A stretch of DNA of 64,000 bases from Pectobacterium aroidearum (GCF_015689195.1 NZ_CP065044.1:4712001-4776000), one strand, 5' to 3'. Numbered from the stretch's first letter, positions 29,348 through 41,121 are shown. Notes: generated from the letters alone by a model not told the origin. Program-made: numbers and translations.

Positions 29348-30367
29348 TTATAATTTGGCGGTTTCGTCTTTACGCGTGCGCCCCAACAGGCTCAGTGCCG
29401 CCTCTCGGGCGTCTTTTCCGCAATAGAGAACTTGCCAGAGTTGTTCGGTAATCGGCATTTCAACGCCGTAGCGCTGCGCTAATGCCAGAACCTCTTTTGT
29501 ATTGCGATACCCTTCAACAACCTGGCCAATGCTATCCTGCGCGCTCTGCACATCCATTCCCTGCCCCAGCATCATACCAAAGCGTCGGTTACGGGACTGA
29601 TTATCAGTACAGGTCAGCACCAGATCGCCCAGCCCAGCCATCCCCATGAAGGTGGTGGGATCCGCCCCCAGCGCCGTACCAAGCCGAGTCATTTCAGCCA
29701 GCCCACGGGTGATCAATGCGGTGCGTGCATTCGCGCCAAACCCAATGCCGTCAGACATCCCGGCACCGATAGCAATGACGTTCTTCACCGCCCCGCCCAG
29801 CTGCACACCGATAAAATCTGGGTTGCTGTATACGCGGAAGCTCTTTCCACAGTGCAGTAGACGTTGCAGATCGTCAGCAAATTCACGGTCCGTCGATGCC
29901 AGAGCAATAGCCGTCGGCATGCCAGCAGCTAATTCTTTGGCGAATGTCGGGCCGGATACCACCGCAAGCGGAATGGTTTCGCCCAGCGCTTCGCGAGCGA
30001 CATCCTGCAACAACCTTCCCGTTTCCGCCTCCAGCCCTTTCGTCGCCCACACGATACGCGCATCGGCACGCAAATGCGGTTTCAACTGACGCAGAACATC
30101 ACCAAACACATGGCTCGGCACAACAACTAGCACGTTTCTGCTGGCAGCAAGCGCCTGCCCCAGATTGGTTTCCAACTGTAGTGAATCGGGGAAAGGGACA
30201 TCAGGCAGGAATGCCTGATTACAGCGAGCGGCCTGTAATGCCTGAATGTGCGCGGGGTTGTGGCCCCACAGCACGACTCGATGGCCATTACGCGCCAGCG
30301 TAATGGCCAGAGCGGTGCCGTATGAACCGGCACCGATGACGGTCATGGAAGCGTCAGACGCGTTCAT
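29348..30367 (-). CDS. gpsA: Glycerol-3-phosphate dehydrogenase (NAD(P)+)
   Basis: Reduces dihydroxyacetone phosphate to sn-glycerol-3-phosphate for phospholipid synthesis. 339 residues, as in E. coli. Rossmann motif [12 protein letters not shown] at the N-terminus, catalytic lysine in [13 protein letters not shown], and [10 protein letters not shown]. Its ATG overlaps the secB stop by one base, so it is translationally coupled. Confidence 0.97.
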   Translation of the reverse strand: MNASDASMTVIGAGSYGTALAITLARNGHRVVLWGHNPAHIQALQAARCNQAFLPDVPFPDSLQLETNLGQALAASRNVLVVVPSHVFGDVLRQLKPHLRADARIVWATKGLEAETGRLLQDVAREALGETIPLAVVSGPTFAKELAAGMPTAIALASTDREFADDLQRLLHCGKSFRVYSNPDFIGVQLGGAVKNVIAIGAGMSDGIGFGANARTALITRGLAEMTRLGTALGADPTTFMGMAGLGDLVLTCTDNQSRNRRFGMMLGQGMDVQSAQDSIGQVVEGYRNTKEVLALAQRYGVEMPITEQLWQVLYCGKDAREAALSLLGRTRKDETAKL

Positions 30368-30837
30368 CAGGCATCCTGATGCTGAGCAGCGCCTTCACCT
30401 TCGGTCTGCTGTTGCAGGTAATTCATGAACAGCGCATCAAAGTTAACCGGAGCCAGATTCAGTTGCGGGAAGGTGCCGCGAGAAACCAGGCTGGTGATGC
30501 ACTCACGCGCGTAAGGGAACAGAATGTTCGGGCAGTAAGCACCCAGGCAATGCGCCAATTGAGTTCCTTCAATGCCGCCAACGGTAAAGATACCACCTTG
30601 CTGAACTTCACACAGAAACGCAGTTTCTTCGCCCAGAGAAGCCGTTACGGTCACACGCAGAACAACTTCATAGATGTCATCAGCCAGTTGGCTGGACGCC
30701 GTATCCAGATCCAGTTTTACTTCCGGCTGCCATTCCTGCTGGAACACCTGAGGCGCGTTCGGCGCTTCAAAAGAGATATCTTTGGTGTAGATACGCTGGA
30801 TTTGGAAAGCCATTTCTGTGTTGTTTTGTTCAGACAT
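30367..30837 (-). CDS. secB: Protein-export chaperone SecB
   Basis: Cytosolic tetrameric chaperone that keeps preproteins unfolded and hands them to SecA. 156 residues starting [20 protein letters not shown], with [15 protein letters not shown] and [20 protein letters not shown]. In E. coli grxC lies between yibN and secB; here no grxC is present in the 203-bp gap. Confidence 0.97.
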   Translation of the reverse strand: MSEQNNTEMAFQIQRIYTKDISFEAPNAPQVFQQEWQPEVKLDLDTASSQLADDIYEVVLRVTVTASLGEETAFLCEVQQGGIFTVGGIEGTQLAHCLGAYCPNILFPYARECITSLVSRGTFPQLNLAPVNFDALFMNYLQQQTEGEGAAQHQDA

Positions 30838-31040
30838 GTTAAGTAATACCCTTTTGTTAGATTTTCTTGACGTCTTCCGTCGTCATAAGTAGGCGGACGT
30901 CAGCACATTTATGTCATTGTCGTACTGCAATCAGCCTGTCGGTTATCCTGCCAAATCGTTGTCATTTTCGCTGTATATGACCAATCACACTATGACCTAT
31001 CACATACGGCACGACGAGGATAGTTTTACCACAAACCGTT

Positions 31041-31472
31041 TTATTTGCCGCGGACTAAAGGCAGATTCTCACCGCTCCAGCCAGCTAGGCCGTCTTTCAA
31101 TACCTGCACACGCTCAAAACCGGCTTTGTGCAAATTCTCGGCCGCTTCGCGTGAAGAGAGGCCGTTGGCGCATACCACGATAATCGGCTGCGACTTATGT
31201 TTTTCAAGTTCACCTACGCTGCCGTTTTTAATGTCGTTCGGCAACAGGTTAAATGCGCTGGCAATATGGCCACGGCGATAATCATCACGGTTACGGATAT
31301 CAACGACGACAGCATCTTCTTTATTAATCAGTCGGATCGCTTCACCGCGAACCACTTCTTTCACGTTCGACAGTTTACTCTTCACAGTAAGTACAATTAC
31401 CGCAACCAACAGCGCAACCCAGGCGATGCTCAAAATAGGGTTCTTGCTAACAAATGGCATAATCTCTTGCAT
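31041..31472 (-). CDS. yibN: Rhodanese-like membrane protein YibN
   Basis: 143 residues, the E. coli length. One N-terminal transmembrane span (about 12-30) and a rhodanese domain (about 45-140) with the candidate active cysteine in VVCANGLSS. Likely sulfurtransferase or persulfide-handling protein at the inner membrane; function not settled. First gene of the operon leading to secB. Confidence 0.93.
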   Translation of the reverse strand: MQEIMPFVSKNPILSIAWVALLVAVIVLTVKSKLSNVKEVVRGEAIRLINKEDAVVVDIRNRDDYRRGHIASAFNLLPNDIKNGSVGELEKHKSQPIIVVCANGLSSREAAENLHKAGFERVQVLKDGLAGWSGENLPLVRGK

Positions 31473-31843
31473 GGGGTGTAACGGCTCCCGGATCAGTTAA
31501 GCAACAAAAATAAAGGTTCCTGAGTATACCTGCGCGATACGGCAATTACAGCCAGTAAGCCAACATAGCGTATCGAATCTGCGGCGCGATACCCAAAAAT
31601 TACCAGGATAGATGTTTGAGGCTATCCCAGCGCAAGCCCGCAAGCGCCAGCCAGAGATAGCCAGCCACAGAAACTGGCGTACCAAATACTGCCATTCCCT
31701 CATTTTATGCGCAGAGCTTTCCATTTATCCATTATTGATGCGCATAGATGCCCGTCTTTGTGCCATGCTTGTCACGTCTGGAAATAGAAATCAGACAAGA
31801 GACAACTGGTAAGCCGCTGTTCATCGTGGAATAATTCACCGCT
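31473..31843. other. Divergent promoter region yibN/envC
   Basis: 371 bp without a credible gene. In E. coli gpmM occupies the position between yibN and envC; no remnant of it was recognised here. Confidence 0.6.
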
Positions 31844-33145
31844 ATGAGTAAAAACGCGTTATTTGTACAGAGTCGAGTGGCATGTAGCGCCGATCGCCAT
31901 TTATCCGCATTACAAAGGCTGCTCACCCGCTGCGTCAGCGCACTCTGCGTTGGCGTTTTGCTGTTGCCCGCGCTCGGCCAGGCGGAAGATAATCAGGCAC
32001 AGCTCAAGACCCTGCAACAAGATATCGCCGCGAAAGAAAAAAGCGTTCAGGAACAACAAAAGCAGCGCAGTGCGTTAGTCCAGCAGTTGAAAAAGCAAGA
32101 GCAGTCTATCTCTCAGGCCAGCCGCCAACTGCATGAAACGCGCAATACGCTGTCCACGCTAAATAAAGAACTAACCAGCCTCAGCGCCTCTATCGCAAAG
32201 CTACAGTCTCAGCAGAATAAGCAACAAACGCTGCTCTCCCGCCAGCTCGACGCCGCCTTCCGGCAAGGTCAGCACAGCGCGCTGCAATTAATGCTGAGCG
32301 GAGAGGAAAGCCAGCGCAACGAGCGCATCCTCGCCTACTTCGGCTACCTGAATGAAGCACGCCAGAAATCTATCCACGACTTACAGCAAACCCGCGTGGA
32401 ACTGGCTGACCAAAAACGTCAGTTGGAACAAAAACAGACGCAGCAAAAAACGCTGCTGAGTGACCAGCAGCAGCAACAGCAGACGCTGGAGCAGGCGCAG
32501 TCTGATCGGAAGAAAACGCTGTCGACGCTGGAAAGCTCGCTGGAAAAAGATCGGCAACAGCTGACGGAGCTGCGCCAGAATGAAACCCGGCTGCGCGACC
32601 AGATCGCCCGCGCCGAGCGAGAAGCGAAAGCCCGTGCCGAACGGGAAGCGCGTGAAGCCGCCAAGGTTCGCGCCAAAGAAGAACAGGCCAAACGCAGCGG
32701 CAGCAGCTACAAACCGACTGAAGGTGAACGCTCACTCATGGCGCGAACCGGCGGTTTAGGGCGACCTTCAGGTCAAGCCATCTGGCCGGTTAACGGCCGC
32801 ATCGAACACCGCTTCGGCGAACCGCTACAGGGCGAACTGCGCTGGAAAGGTCTGGTGATTGCCGCGCCGGAAGGAACGGAAGTGAAAGCCATCGCCGACG
32901 GCACCGTACTGATGGCCGACTGGCTACAGGGCTACGGGTTAGTTGTTGTTGTGCAGCATGGTAAAGGCGACATGAGCCTGTACGGCTATAACCAGAGCGC
33001 GCTGGTCTCCGTTGGCGCTCAGGTCAAAGCCGGTCAACCTATTGCGCTGGTTGGTACCAGCGGCGGGCAGAGCCAGCCCGGGCTGTATTTTGAAATCCGT
33101 CGTCAGGGTCAGGCGGTCAACCCACAACCTTGGCTGGGAAGATAG
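31844..33145 (+). CDS. envC: Murein hydrolase activator EnvC
   Basis: Periplasmic activator of the amidases AmiA and AmiB at the division septum, recruited by FtsEX. 433 residues: signal sequence (about 25-48, ending near LGQAE), long Gln-rich coiled coil (about 50-290), and a C-terminal LytM domain (about 310-433). The LytM metal ligands are replaced (WKGLVIAAP where HxGID is usual, YGYN where HxH is usual), so it is a non-enzymatic activator, as in E. coli. Overlaps or abuts yibQ. Confidence 0.95.
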   Translation: MSKNALFVQSRVACSADRHLSALQRLLTRCVSALCVGVLLLPALGQAEDNQAQLKTLQQDIAAKEKSVQEQQKQRSALVQQLKKQEQSISQASRQLHETRNTLSTLNKELTSLSASIAKLQSQQNKQQTLLSRQLDAAFRQGQHSALQLMLSGEESQRNERILAYFGYLNEARQKSIHDLQQTRVELADQKRQLEQKQTQQKTLLSDQQQQQQTLEQAQSDRKKTLSTLESSLEKDRQQLTELRQNETRLRDQIARAEREAKARAEREAREAAKVRAKEEQAKRSGSSYKPTEGERSLMARTGGLGRPSGQAIWPVNGRIEHRFGEPLQGELRWKGLVIAAPEGTEVKAIADGTVLMADWLQGYGLVVVVQHGKGDMSLYGYNQSALVSVGAQVKAGQPIALVGTSGGQSQPGLYFEIRRQGQAVNPQPWLGR

Positions 33146-33147
33146 TC

Positions 33148-34095
33148 TTGTCATATTTAACCAAAACACCGTTACTGGCATTGAGTCTGCTCGCGTTGTC
33201 TCCTTTAGCGCTGGCCGGGAAACTGTCCATCGTCATCGATGATTTCGGCTATCGTCCGCATAATGAGAACCAGATTCTGGCAATGCCAACGGCGATTTCT
33301 GTCGCGGTATTACCCAACGCGCCATACGCCCGCGAAATGGCGACAAAAGCCCACCAGCAAGGGCGAGAAGTCTTGATCCATCTACCAATGGCACCGATGA
33401 GCAAGCAGCCGCTGGAGCGTGACACGTTACGCCCGGACATGAGCAGCGATGAAATTCAGCGCATCATTCGCCAATCGGTCAATAACGTGCCTTACGCTGT
33501 GGGGCTGAACAATCATATGGGCAGCGCGATGACTGCCAGCCTGCCCGGCATGCAAAAAGTCATGCAGGCGCTGAGCGCCTATCAGCTCTACTTCCTCGAT
33601 AGCATGACCATTGGCAGCAGCCAATCGAGTCAGGCTGCGGCAGGAACGGGCGTCAAAGTCATCAAACGCAAAGTCTTTCTGGATGATTCGCAAAACGAAG
33701 CCGAGATTCGTAAGCAGTTTACCCGCGCGGTGCAAATTGCCCGTCGCAGCGGTTCCGCTATCGCTATCGGACATCCACATCCTTCAACCATCCGCGTTTT
33801 GCAGCAGATGCTGCCCACGCTGGATGCCGATATCGTCTTAGTCCGCCCCAGCCAGTTGCTGAATGAGCCGACGCGGCAGTACGAGCCTCAGCCGCAACAG
33901 CCGGTTAAACCACGTAATCCGTTCCGCGGCATACCGCAGTGTCGGGTCAAGCAGCCGCCAGAACCGGTCAAGAACGATATGTTCTTCAAACTAGTGAGCA
34001 GCAGCATTCGGGAAAGCGCCCCGGTGATGTTTATCAAACACCGCTGGCAAACCTGGGTGGCACCGGCAGAGACCGAAACGCACAAACAACCGTAG
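33148..34095 (+). CDS. yibQ: Divergent polysaccharide deacetylase family protein YibQ
   Basis: About 315 residues from a TTG at 33148 (GGGAAG upstream), with a signal peptide ending near LALA-GKL. A TTG at 33130 in the same frame would overlap envC. Core motifs KLSIVIDDFGYRPHNENQ, LNNHMGSAMT, FLDSMTIG and AIGHPHPSTIRVL belong to the NodB-like fold of DUF610. Predicted periplasmic; substrate unproven. Coupled to envC as in E. coli. Confidence 0.92.
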   Translation: MSYLTKTPLLALSLLALSPLALAGKLSIVIDDFGYRPHNENQILAMPTAISVAVLPNAPYAREMATKAHQQGREVLIHLPMAPMSKQPLERDTLRPDMSSDEIQRIIRQSVNNVPYAVGLNNHMGSAMTASLPGMQKVMQALSAYQLYFLDSMTIGSSQSSQAAAGTGVKVIKRKVFLDDSQNEAEIRKQFTRAVQIARRSGSAIAIGHPHPSTIRVLQQMLPTLDADIVLVRPSQLLNEPTRQYEPQPQQPVKPRNPFRGIPQCRVKQPPEPVKNDMFFKLVSSSIRESAPVMFIKHRWQTWVAPAETETHKQP

Positions 34096-34145
34096 TTTCA
34101 GTGACACGTTCCCTTTTGTCATTACGCTGACTCGCGGCGGCAGGG

Positions 34146-35177
34146 TTATCTCTCGTCCCAATTGAGAATAACCTTGCCAGATTGACCCGAGCGCATGGCA
34201 TCAAAGCCTTTTTGAAACTCATCAATGTGAAAGCGGTGGGTGATAATCGGTGACAAATCCAGCCCGGACTGAATCAGCGCCGACATTTTGTACCAGGTTT
34301 CGAACATTTCCCGTCCGTAGATACCTTTGATAAACAGCCCCTTAAAAATCACCTCTCCCCAGTCAATCGACATCGGTTCGTGCGGAATACCCAGCATGGC
34401 GATGCGCCCACCGTGGTTCATCGCTTTCAGCATGGCGCGAAAGGCCGATGGCGCACCCGACATCTCTAACCCAATATCAAACCCTTCGGTCATGCCCAGT
34501 TCTATCATGACGTCAGCCAGCCTTTCCTCTGCCACATTGATGGCCCGCGTTGCCCCCATTTTCCTGGCAAGATCCAGACGGTACGCATTCACATCGGTAA
34601 TCACGACGTTTCTTGCGCCAACGTGCCGACACACCGCCGCCGCCATCATGCCTATCGGCCCTGCGCCAGCAATCAAGACATCCTCACCCACTAAGTCAAA
34701 GGAAAGCGCAGTGTGCACCGCATTACCGAAAGGATCGAAAATGGCGGCCAGCTCGTCAGAAATATTGTCAGGGATACGAAACGCGTTGTAGGCAGGAATC
34801 ACCAGATACTCCGCGAATGAACCGGGGCGATTTACCCCAACGCCGATGGCATTGCGGCATAAATGGCGTCGGCCGGCACGGCAGTTACGGCAGTAACCGC
34901 AGGTAATATGTCCTTCGCCAGAGACCCGATCGCCAATATGAAAACCGTTAACCTCCTGACCGATAGCGACAATTTCTCCCACGTATTCATGCCCGACAAC
35001 CATCGGAACGGGAATGGTCTTCTGCGACCATTCGTCCCAGTTATAGATATGCACATCCGTTCCGCAAATCGCGCTTTTGCGAATTTTAATCATGATGTCG
35101 TTATGCCCGAGCTCCGGCGTGGGGGAGTCCACCATCCAGATGCCCTCTTCCGGCCGCAATTTTGCCAATGCTTTCAT
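34146..35177 (-). CDS. tdh: L-threonine 3-dehydrogenase
   Basis: Oxidises threonine to 2-amino-3-ketobutyrate with NAD+. 343-residue zinc alcohol dehydrogenase: catalytic Cys in [24 protein letters not shown], a structural zinc cluster [15 protein letters not shown] and Rossmann [11 protein letters not shown]. Sits 10 bp after kbl, forming the threonine-to-glycine operon. Confidence 0.97.
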   Translation of the reverse strand: MKALAKLRPEEGIWMVDSPTPELGHNDIMIKIRKSAICGTDVHIYNWDEWSQKTIPVPMVVGHEYVGEIVAIGQEVNGFHIGDRVSGEGHITCGYCRNCRAGRRHLCRNAIGVGVNRPGSFAEYLVIPAYNAFRIPDNISDELAAIFDPFGNAVHTALSFDLVGEDVLIAGAGPIGMMAAAVCRHVGARNVVITDVNAYRLDLARKMGATRAINVAEERLADVMIELGMTEGFDIGLEMSGAPSAFRAMLKAMNHGGRIAMLGIPHEPMSIDWGEVIFKGLFIKGIYGREMFETWYKMSALIQSGLDLSPIITHRFHIDEFQKGFDAMRSGQSGKVILNWDER

Positions 35178-35187
35178 GATGATTTCC

Positions 35188-36384
35188 TCAGATGATCACA
35201 CCCAGACGTTTGCCCACGCGGGTAAAAGCCTCAACGGCGAATTGGATTTGCTGCGGCGTATGAGCGGCCGACATTTGCGTACGAATGCGCGCCTGACCGA
35301 GGGGAACCACAGGATAGAAAAAGCCTGCGACATACACGCCTTCCCGCTGTAGCGCCTGTGCAAAATCCTGCGCCAGCTGTGCCTCGCCCAGCATTACGGG
35401 GATAATGGCGTGATCGGCCCCCGCCAAGGTGAACCCAGCGGCAGCCATCTTTTCACGAAAAAGACGGGCGTTTTCCCACAGCCGCTTACGCCGTTCCCCA
35501 CTTCTTTCCAGCAGATCCAGCACGCTGAGCGATGCAGTAACAATGGCTGGCGCAAGCGAATTGGAAAACAGATAGGGGCGAGAGCGCTGGCGCAGCCAGT
35601 CGATCACCTCACGTTTGCCTGCCGTATAACCACCCGATGCGCCTCCCAGCGCCTTGCCTAACGTCCCGGTAATGATGTCGACACGCTCCATCACCCCGCA
35701 GTGTTCATGCGTTCCGCGTCCTTGTTCACCCACGAATCCTACCGCATGGGAATCATCAACCATCACGAGCGCATCATAACGATCCGCCAGATCACAAATC
35801 CCCTGCAAATCCGCAATCACGCCATCCATCGAGAACACGCCGTCGGTGGCGATCATGATGTGCCTTGCTCCTTCCGCTCTGGCCAGTTGCAGTTGCGCTT
35901 CCAGTTGGCTCATATCGTTATTGGCATAACGGTAGCGCCGCGCCTTCGATAGCCGAATACCGTCGATGATTGAGGCATGATTGAGCGCATCGGAAATAAT
36001 CGCATCCTCCGGCCCCATCAGCGTCTCAAACAGCCCGCCGTTGGCATCAAAACAGGAGGAATAGAGAATCGCATCATCCATTCCCAGAAAATCCGCCAGC
36101 TTACGCTCCAGCTGTTTATGGATATCCTGCGTACCGCAGATGAAGCGCACCGAGGCCATGCCGAAACCGTGGCTGTCCAGTCCGGCTTTTGCGGCGGCAA
36201 TCAGCTCAGGGCTGTCCGCCAGACCAAGATAATTATTGGCGCAGAAGTTAAGCTGGCGGTTGCTGTCCATCACCTCAATTTCAGCCTGCTGCGCAGAGGT
36301 AATGATGCGCTCCTCCTTGAACACCCCTTCGGTGCGAGCTGCCATAATTTGTGTAGTAAGTTGTTGATAAAATGCGGCAGGCAT
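35188..36384 (-). CDS. kbl: 2-amino-3-ketobutyrate CoA ligase (glycine C-acetyltransferase)
   Basis: PLP enzyme that splits aminoketobutyrate with CoA into glycine and acetyl-CoA. 398 residues, the E. coli length. PLP lysine in [26 protein letters not shown] and [10 protein letters not shown] are conserved. First gene of kbl-tdh, divergent from hldD. Confidence 0.97.
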   Translation of the reverse strand: MPAAFYQQLTTQIMAARTEGVFKEERIITSAQQAEIEVMDSNRQLNFCANNYLGLADSPELIAAAKAGLDSHGFGMASVRFICGTQDIHKQLERKLADFLGMDDAILYSSCFDANGGLFETLMGPEDAIISDALNHASIIDGIRLSKARRYRYANNDMSQLEAQLQLARAEGARHIMIATDGVFSMDGVIADLQGICDLADRYDALVMVDDSHAVGFVGEQGRGTHEHCGVMERVDIITGTLGKALGGASGGYTAGKREVIDWLRQRSRPYLFSNSLAPAIVTASLSVLDLLERSGERRKRLWENARLFREKMAAAGFTLAGADHAIIPVMLGEAQLAQDFAQALQREGVYVAGFFYPVVPLGQARIRTQMSAAHTPQQIQFAVEAFTRVGKRLGVII

Positions 36385-36626
36385 AGCGTTACTCTCCCAT
36401 ACAAAGATCGCTTTATGGTTTTTAAGCTAGCGGATGTGGGCAGAAATGCGGGGTAAACAGTCTGAAAATGCTGGCTTCGTCACGGCCTGAATCATCTTAA
36501 AAAAGTTGGCGCAACACGGGATAAATTAAGCTCTGGCTGCTTGCGGTAAAATGAAATGCTATTATAGCGGTCATAAACAGTGTGGGGCGCGGTGCCTCAC
36601 CAGCAAGATTAACAAAGGTCGCGCCC

Positions 36627-37559
36627 ATGATTATCGTTACTGGCGGTGCCGGTTTTATCGGCAGCAATATCGTAAAATCTCTGAATGACATCGGCTATCG
36701 GGACATTCTGGTTGTCGATAACCTGAAAGATGGCACCAAATTCGTCAATCTGGTCGATCTGGATATCGCAGATTACATGGATAAGGAAGACTTTATCGCC
36801 AGCATCGTTGCAGGCGATGATCTGGGCGATATCGATGCCGTATTCCATGAAGGTGCCTGCTCTTCCACCACCGAGTGGGATGGCAAGTACATGATGGATA
36901 ACAACTATCAGTATTCCAAAGATGTGCTGCACTATTGCCTCGATCGCAACATTCCGTTCCTGTATGCCTCTTCCGCCGCAACCTACGGTGGTCGCAACGA
37001 TAACTTTATCGAAGAACGTCAGTACGAGCAGCCGCTGAACGTCTATGGCTACTCCAAATTCCTGTTCGATCAGTACGTGCGTGAAATTCTCCCTGAAGCA
37101 GAATCGCAAATCTGCGGTTTCCGCTATTTCAACGTCTATGGACCGCGTGAAGGTCACAAAGGCAGCATGGCGAGCGTCGCGTTTCATCTGAACAACCAGA
37201 TCAATCAGGGTGAAAATCCGAAGCTGTTCTCCGGTAGCGAGAACTTCAAGCGTGACTTCGTCTACGTCGGTGATGTCGCGGCCGTCAACCTATGGTTCTG
37301 GCAAAACGGTGTTTCCGGCATCTTCAACTGCGGTACTGGTCGTGCCGAATCCTTCCAGGCTGTCGCCGACGCTACGCTTGCGTTCCACAAGAAAGGCGGC
37401 GTGGAATACATCGAGTTCCCCGAGAAGCTGAAAGGTCGCTATCAGGCCTACACTCAGGCTGACCTCACCAACTTGCGTGCCGCAGGTTATGACAAGCCGT
37501 TCAAAACCGTCGCCGAAGGCGTGGCGGAATATATGGCCTGGCTGAACCGTACCGTTTAA
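36627..37559 (+). CDS. hldD: ADP-L-glycero-D-manno-heptose 6-epimerase
   Basis: Last step in making the heptose donor for the LPS inner core. 310 residues from ATG 36627, as in E. coli. NADP-binding [10 protein letters not shown], an SSAATYG loop and the Tyr/Lys pair in YGYSKF of the SDR epimerases. First gene of hldD-waaF-waaC-waaL. Confidence 0.97.
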   Translation: MIIVTGGAGFIGSNIVKSLNDIGYRDILVVDNLKDGTKFVNLVDLDIADYMDKEDFIASIVAGDDLGDIDAVFHEGACSSTTEWDGKYMMDNNYQYSKDVLHYCLDRNIPFLYASSAATYGGRNDNFIEERQYEQPLNVYGYSKFLFDQYVREILPEAESQICGFRYFNVYGPREGHKGSMASVAFHLNNQINQGENPKLFSGSENFKRDFVYVGDVAAVNLWFWQNGVSGIFNCGTGRAESFQAVADATLAFHKKGGVEYIEFPEKLKGRYQAYTQADLTNLRAAGYDKPFKTVAEGVAEYMAWLNRTV

Positions 37560-37582
37560 TCAAATAAGGATTCATAAGCGGT

Positions 37583-38650
37583 ATGAAAATTTTGGTCATC
37601 GGCCCTTCCTGGGTCGGCGATATGATGATGTCGCACAGCCTTTATCGCACGTTGAAGGCTGAACACCCGGAAGCGGTTATTGACGTGATGGCGCCAGCCT
37701 GGTGCCGTCCGCTGCTGGCACGTATGCCGGAAGTCAATCAGGCGTTAGCCATGCCGCTAGGTCACGGCGCACTTGAGCTGGGCGAACGTCGCCGTCTTGG
37801 CGTATCGCTGCGCGATGCAGGTTACGATCGCGCTTACGTGCTGCCCAACTCCTTTAAATCCGCGCTTGTCCCGTTCTTTGCCAACATTCCGCAGCGCACA
37901 GGCTGGCGCGGAGAAATGCGTTACGGGCTGCTGAACGACTTACGCGTGCTGGATAAGGCGGCATTCCCGCTGATGGTTCAGCGTTACGCCGCACTAGCTT
38001 ATGACCGTAGCCGTATTCGTCGTGCTGAGGATCTGCCGCAGCCGTTACTGTGGCCACAGTTACAGGTCAATCAGGCCGAAATTGCGGACATGATGCAGGC
38101 CTTCGACCTCAGCGATGCACGCCCCATCATCGGCTTTTGCCCCGGTGCCGAATTCGGCCCCGCTAAACGGTGGCCGCATTATCACTATGCTGCGCTGGCG
38201 CAAACACTGATTGAGCGCGGCTACCAGATCGCGCTGTTCGGTTCAGCCAATGACCGTTCGGCCTGTGACGACATTCTTCAGGGATTGACGGAAGACGCAC
38301 GACAACATTGTGCCAGTCTGGCGGGAAAAACCTCGCTGGAGCAGGCAGTGGTGCTGATTGCCGCCTGCCACGCCGTCGTCAGCAACGACTCCGGGCTCAT
38401 GCACGTTGCTGCGGCGCTTCATCGTCCGCTTGTCGCGCTTTACGGCCCGAGCAGCCCCGATTTTACCCCGCCGCTGTCCCATCAGGCCGAGGTGATTCGG
38501 CTGATCACCGGCTATCACCGTGTGCGCAAAGGGGATGCCGAACAGGGTTATCACCAGAGTTTGATCGACATTCAGCCCGAACGCGTGCTCAGCGCGCTCA
38601 ATAACTATTTCACGCAAAGAGAAAACCCGCTGCCGGGAGCAGACGCATGA
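37583..38650 (+). CDS. waaF: ADP-heptose:LPS heptosyltransferase II
   Basis: GT9 enzyme that adds the second heptose to the LPS inner core at the cytosolic face. 355 residues, start MKILVIGPSWVGDMMMSHSLY; C-terminal donor-site motif PGAEFGPAKRWP and VSNDSGLMHVAAALHRP. Overlaps waaC by 4 bp (ATGA). Confidence 0.96.
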   Translation: MKILVIGPSWVGDMMMSHSLYRTLKAEHPEAVIDVMAPAWCRPLLARMPEVNQALAMPLGHGALELGERRRLGVSLRDAGYDRAYVLPNSFKSALVPFFANIPQRTGWRGEMRYGLLNDLRVLDKAAFPLMVQRYAALAYDRSRIRRAEDLPQPLLWPQLQVNQAEIADMMQAFDLSDARPIIGFCPGAEFGPAKRWPHYHYAALAQTLIERGYQIALFGSANDRSACDDILQGLTEDARQHCASLAGKTSLEQAVVLIAACHAVVSNDSGLMHVAAALHRPLVALYGPSSPDFTPPLSHQAEVIRLITGYHRVRKGDAEQGYHQSLIDIQPERVLSALNNYFTQRENPLPGADA

Positions 38651-39630
38651 GAGTGCTGATCGTCAAAACATCGTCGATGGGCGATGTGCTGCATACGTTG
38701 CCAGCCTTGACCGACGCGATGCAGGTGATTCCTGGTATTCAATTCGACTGGGTGGTTGAAGAAGGTTTCGCGCAGATCCCCAGTTGGCACCCGGCGGTTT
38801 CCCGCGTTATTCCGGTGGCGATACGCCGCTGGCGCAAAAGCTGGTTCAGCGCCCCGACACGTCAGGAGCGTGCAGAATTTAAACGCCAGCTACGCCAGCA
38901 CCGCTATGATGCCGTCATTGACGCACAAGGGCTGATTAAAAGCGCGCTGCTGGTAACTCGACTCGCCAATGGAAAGAAACACGGATTGGATTGCAAGAGC
39001 GCGCGTGAGCCGCTGGCAAGCTGGTTTTATAACTATCGCCATCCGATCAGCCGTCAACAGCATGCCGTCGAGCGCGTACGTGAGCTGTTTGCCGCCAGCT
39101 TGGGCTATCGGAAACCCGCCGAGCGCGGCGATTATGCCATTGCCTCGCGTTTCCTCTCCCAGCCGCCCGCAGACGCCAACCGCTATCTGGTGTTTCTCCA
39201 CGCCACAACGCGCGATGAAAAACACTGGCCGGAAGCGCACTGGCGCGAGTTGATTGCCCTATTAGCACCAAGCGGACTACGCATCAAACTTCCCTGGGGA
39301 GCGGAGCATGAGCACCAGCGTGCATTACGGCTGGCGGAAGGGTTCCCCCACGTTGAGGTCTTACCGCGCCTCATGCTGCAACAGGTCGCTGAGGTATTAG
39401 CAGGCGCCAAAGCCGTCGTTTCCGTCGATACCGGGCTTAGCCACCTGACGGCAGCGCTGGATCGTCCAAATATCACCTTATATGGGCCAACCGACCCGGG
39501 TCTGATTGGCGGCTACGGGATGAATCAGGTGGTGGAAATGTCTGAAAGCCAGAAAATGGAGACTATTCCCGCTAGCATCGTCCATCAGAAATTAGAGATG
39601 CTGATAGAATTACCAGCATCAGGCGAGTGA
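38647..39630 (+). CDS. waaC: ADP-heptose:LPS heptosyltransferase I
   Basis: GT9 enzyme that adds the first heptose to Kdo. 327 residues starting [35 protein letters not shown] and [19 protein letters not shown] form the donor site. Translationally coupled to waaF upstream and waaL downstream. Confidence 0.96.
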   Translation: MRVLIVKTSSMGDVLHTLPALTDAMQVIPGIQFDWVVEEGFAQIPSWHPAVSRVIPVAIRRWRKSWFSAPTRQERAEFKRQLRQHRYDAVIDAQGLIKSALLVTRLANGKKHGLDCKSAREPLASWFYNYRHPISRQQHAVERVRELFAASLGYRKPAERGDYAIASRFLSQPPADANRYLVFLHATTRDEKHWPEAHWRELIALLAPSGLRIKLPWGAEHEHQRALRLAEGFPHVEVLPRLMLQQVAEVLAGAKAVVSVDTGLSHLTAALDRPNITLYGPTDPGLIGGYGMNQVVEMSESQKMETIPASIVHQKLEMLIELPASGE

Positions 39631-40910
39631 TATCGCTCCCGACTGTGAACAAATACATGCTCAATGAATTAAGGTACGAACTGGGAAAAACGCCCAGCAT
39701 AAGTTCGGCTGTCGCGCTTAAAGCAGTTTTTCCCGGCTGTTTAGTCACACTAGCCGTTATGCCATTTAGTAGCATTATTGCCGGGTGGCTTTTTTATCTC
39801 ACGGGATCGCTATCTGTTTTTTATGTGGCGACACACTTAAGAACTGTAATAGCAGCGAAGCGGCTGTTACTGATTCCACTTTGCCTGCTGGCTATCGGCT
39901 TAACCAATCTCATTTGGTATCACCACTATTATCAACCCGATAGCCTGTTACCTTATGTGTATAACGCCTACAGGACATCCGCGCATGCCAGTATTCTGGG
40001 AGCATTCATCCTGCTGACAGTCCTGCATATCTCGCAAAAAAATCGGCAACAGCCACGCTTCTACATCATCGCAATCTGTGTTATCACGCTAGGCTACGCG
40101 TTCTACCAGTCATTATTCAGCGGCATGCACCGTATTGGATTAGTATTTGGTACCGCAACGAGCGCGGCCTATTTTCTTACCTTCATCGGTGCCTTAAGCG
40201 CACAGGCGCTGCTTAAGCTCGATTCAACCTATAAGTATTATCTCTATCTGGGGCATTTCCTGTTAGTGACTATTGCTATTCTGCTGACAGAAACCCGGGC
40301 AGCCATCTTCGTCTATCCTATTGTTGGCGCAACAATTTTATTGTCAGAAGTCAGGCACAGTAAGCCGCTATTTATAAAAGCACTAGTCGGTTCAGCGGCC
40401 ACGCTTCTCCTGTGTTCATTCCTTTTCCAGGAAACGATTCACCAACGTGTTAACGATCTGATTAATGATGTACACAGCTATAGCATGAATAACAGCAGAA
40501 CCTCGGTTGGTGCACGAATCGCGATGTACCAATCGGGTATCGAAGCAGGTGAAGAAGCATTACTGGGACAGTCTGCCGAACAGCGCGCAGAGCGAATCGT
40601 TGCACAAGCAGAGCAAAAGCCGAACTTAGCGGGTGCGGTGGAATATCTGGATGTCCATCTGCATAACGAAGTGATTGATGCCTTCTCCCTTAAGGGATTA
40701 CCGGGAGCAATATTGCTTGTGTTGCTCTATGCCTCTTTATTTTATTTTTCGTTTTTTATTCTACGCAGCCATCTCTCTGCTGCGCTGCTTTTTGCTCTGC
40801 TGATGTATGGACTTAGCGATGTCATTCTCTATTCACGAGACATGCTTATCGCGTGGCTTATGGTGTTTTGCCTCGGCACAACGCTGACTGGAAAATGGCT
40901 AAAGAATTAG
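39627..40910 (+). CDS. waaL: O-antigen ligase
   Basis: Polytopic inner-membrane protein (about 10-12 spans, 427 residues) that joins O antigen to core-lipid A at the periplasmic face. A large periplasmic loop (about 285-350) leads to [17 protein letters not shown], the family H-N...G..G motif. A GTG at 39627 overlaps the waaC stop (GTGA); ATG 39657 is an alternative. It is the last gene before a 211-bp gap that carries the RfaH element. Confidence 0.88.
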   Translation: MISLPTVNKYMLNELRYELGKTPSISSAVALKAVFPGCLVTLAVMPFSSIIAGWLFYLTGSLSVFYVATHLRTVIAAKRLLLIPLCLLAIGLTNLIWYHHYYQPDSLLPYVYNAYRTSAHASILGAFILLTVLHISQKNRQQPRFYIIAICVITLGYAFYQSLFSGMHRIGLVFGTATSAAYFLTFIGALSAQALLKLDSTYKYYLYLGHFLLVTIAILLTETRAAIFVYPIVGATILLSEVRHSKPLFIKALVGSAATLLLCSFLFQETIHQRVNDLINDVHSYSMNNSRTSVGARIAMYQSGIEAGEEALLGQSAEQRAERIVAQAEQKPNLAGAVEYLDVHLHNEVIDAFSLKGLPGAILLVLLYASLFYFSFFILRSHLSAALLFALLMYGLSDVILYSRDMLIAWLMVFCLGTTLTGKWLKN

Positions 40911-41046
40911 CCCTGTTATAATTAGCGTGTGGCAGTAGCATTTACCTCTGTGAGAGGGGGGTGGGTTTTAGTACCATACTGAATTTGAATACGTGCGCAA
41001 TAAATTTGCGTACCGCAAATCGCCGCGACATTTCGGATCATCTCAG

Positions 41047-41083
41047 TCAACTGGTAGCTGTCGAGCCAGGGGCGGTAGCGTGC
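41047..41083 (+). promoter_or_regulatory. JUMPstart / ops element (RfaH loading site)
   Basis: The sequence resembles the JUMPstart consensus: CTGGTAGCTGT, then AGCCAGGGGCGGTAGCGTG. The ops core GGCGGTAGCGTG spans 41071-41082, about 40 bp before waaQ. RfaH recruited here suppresses termination along long LPS operons (established for E. coli; inferred here). Confidence 0.93.
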
Positions 41084-41121
41084 CTGTAAAAACAACCCTT
41101 TGATTATATGAAGGAAAACGA

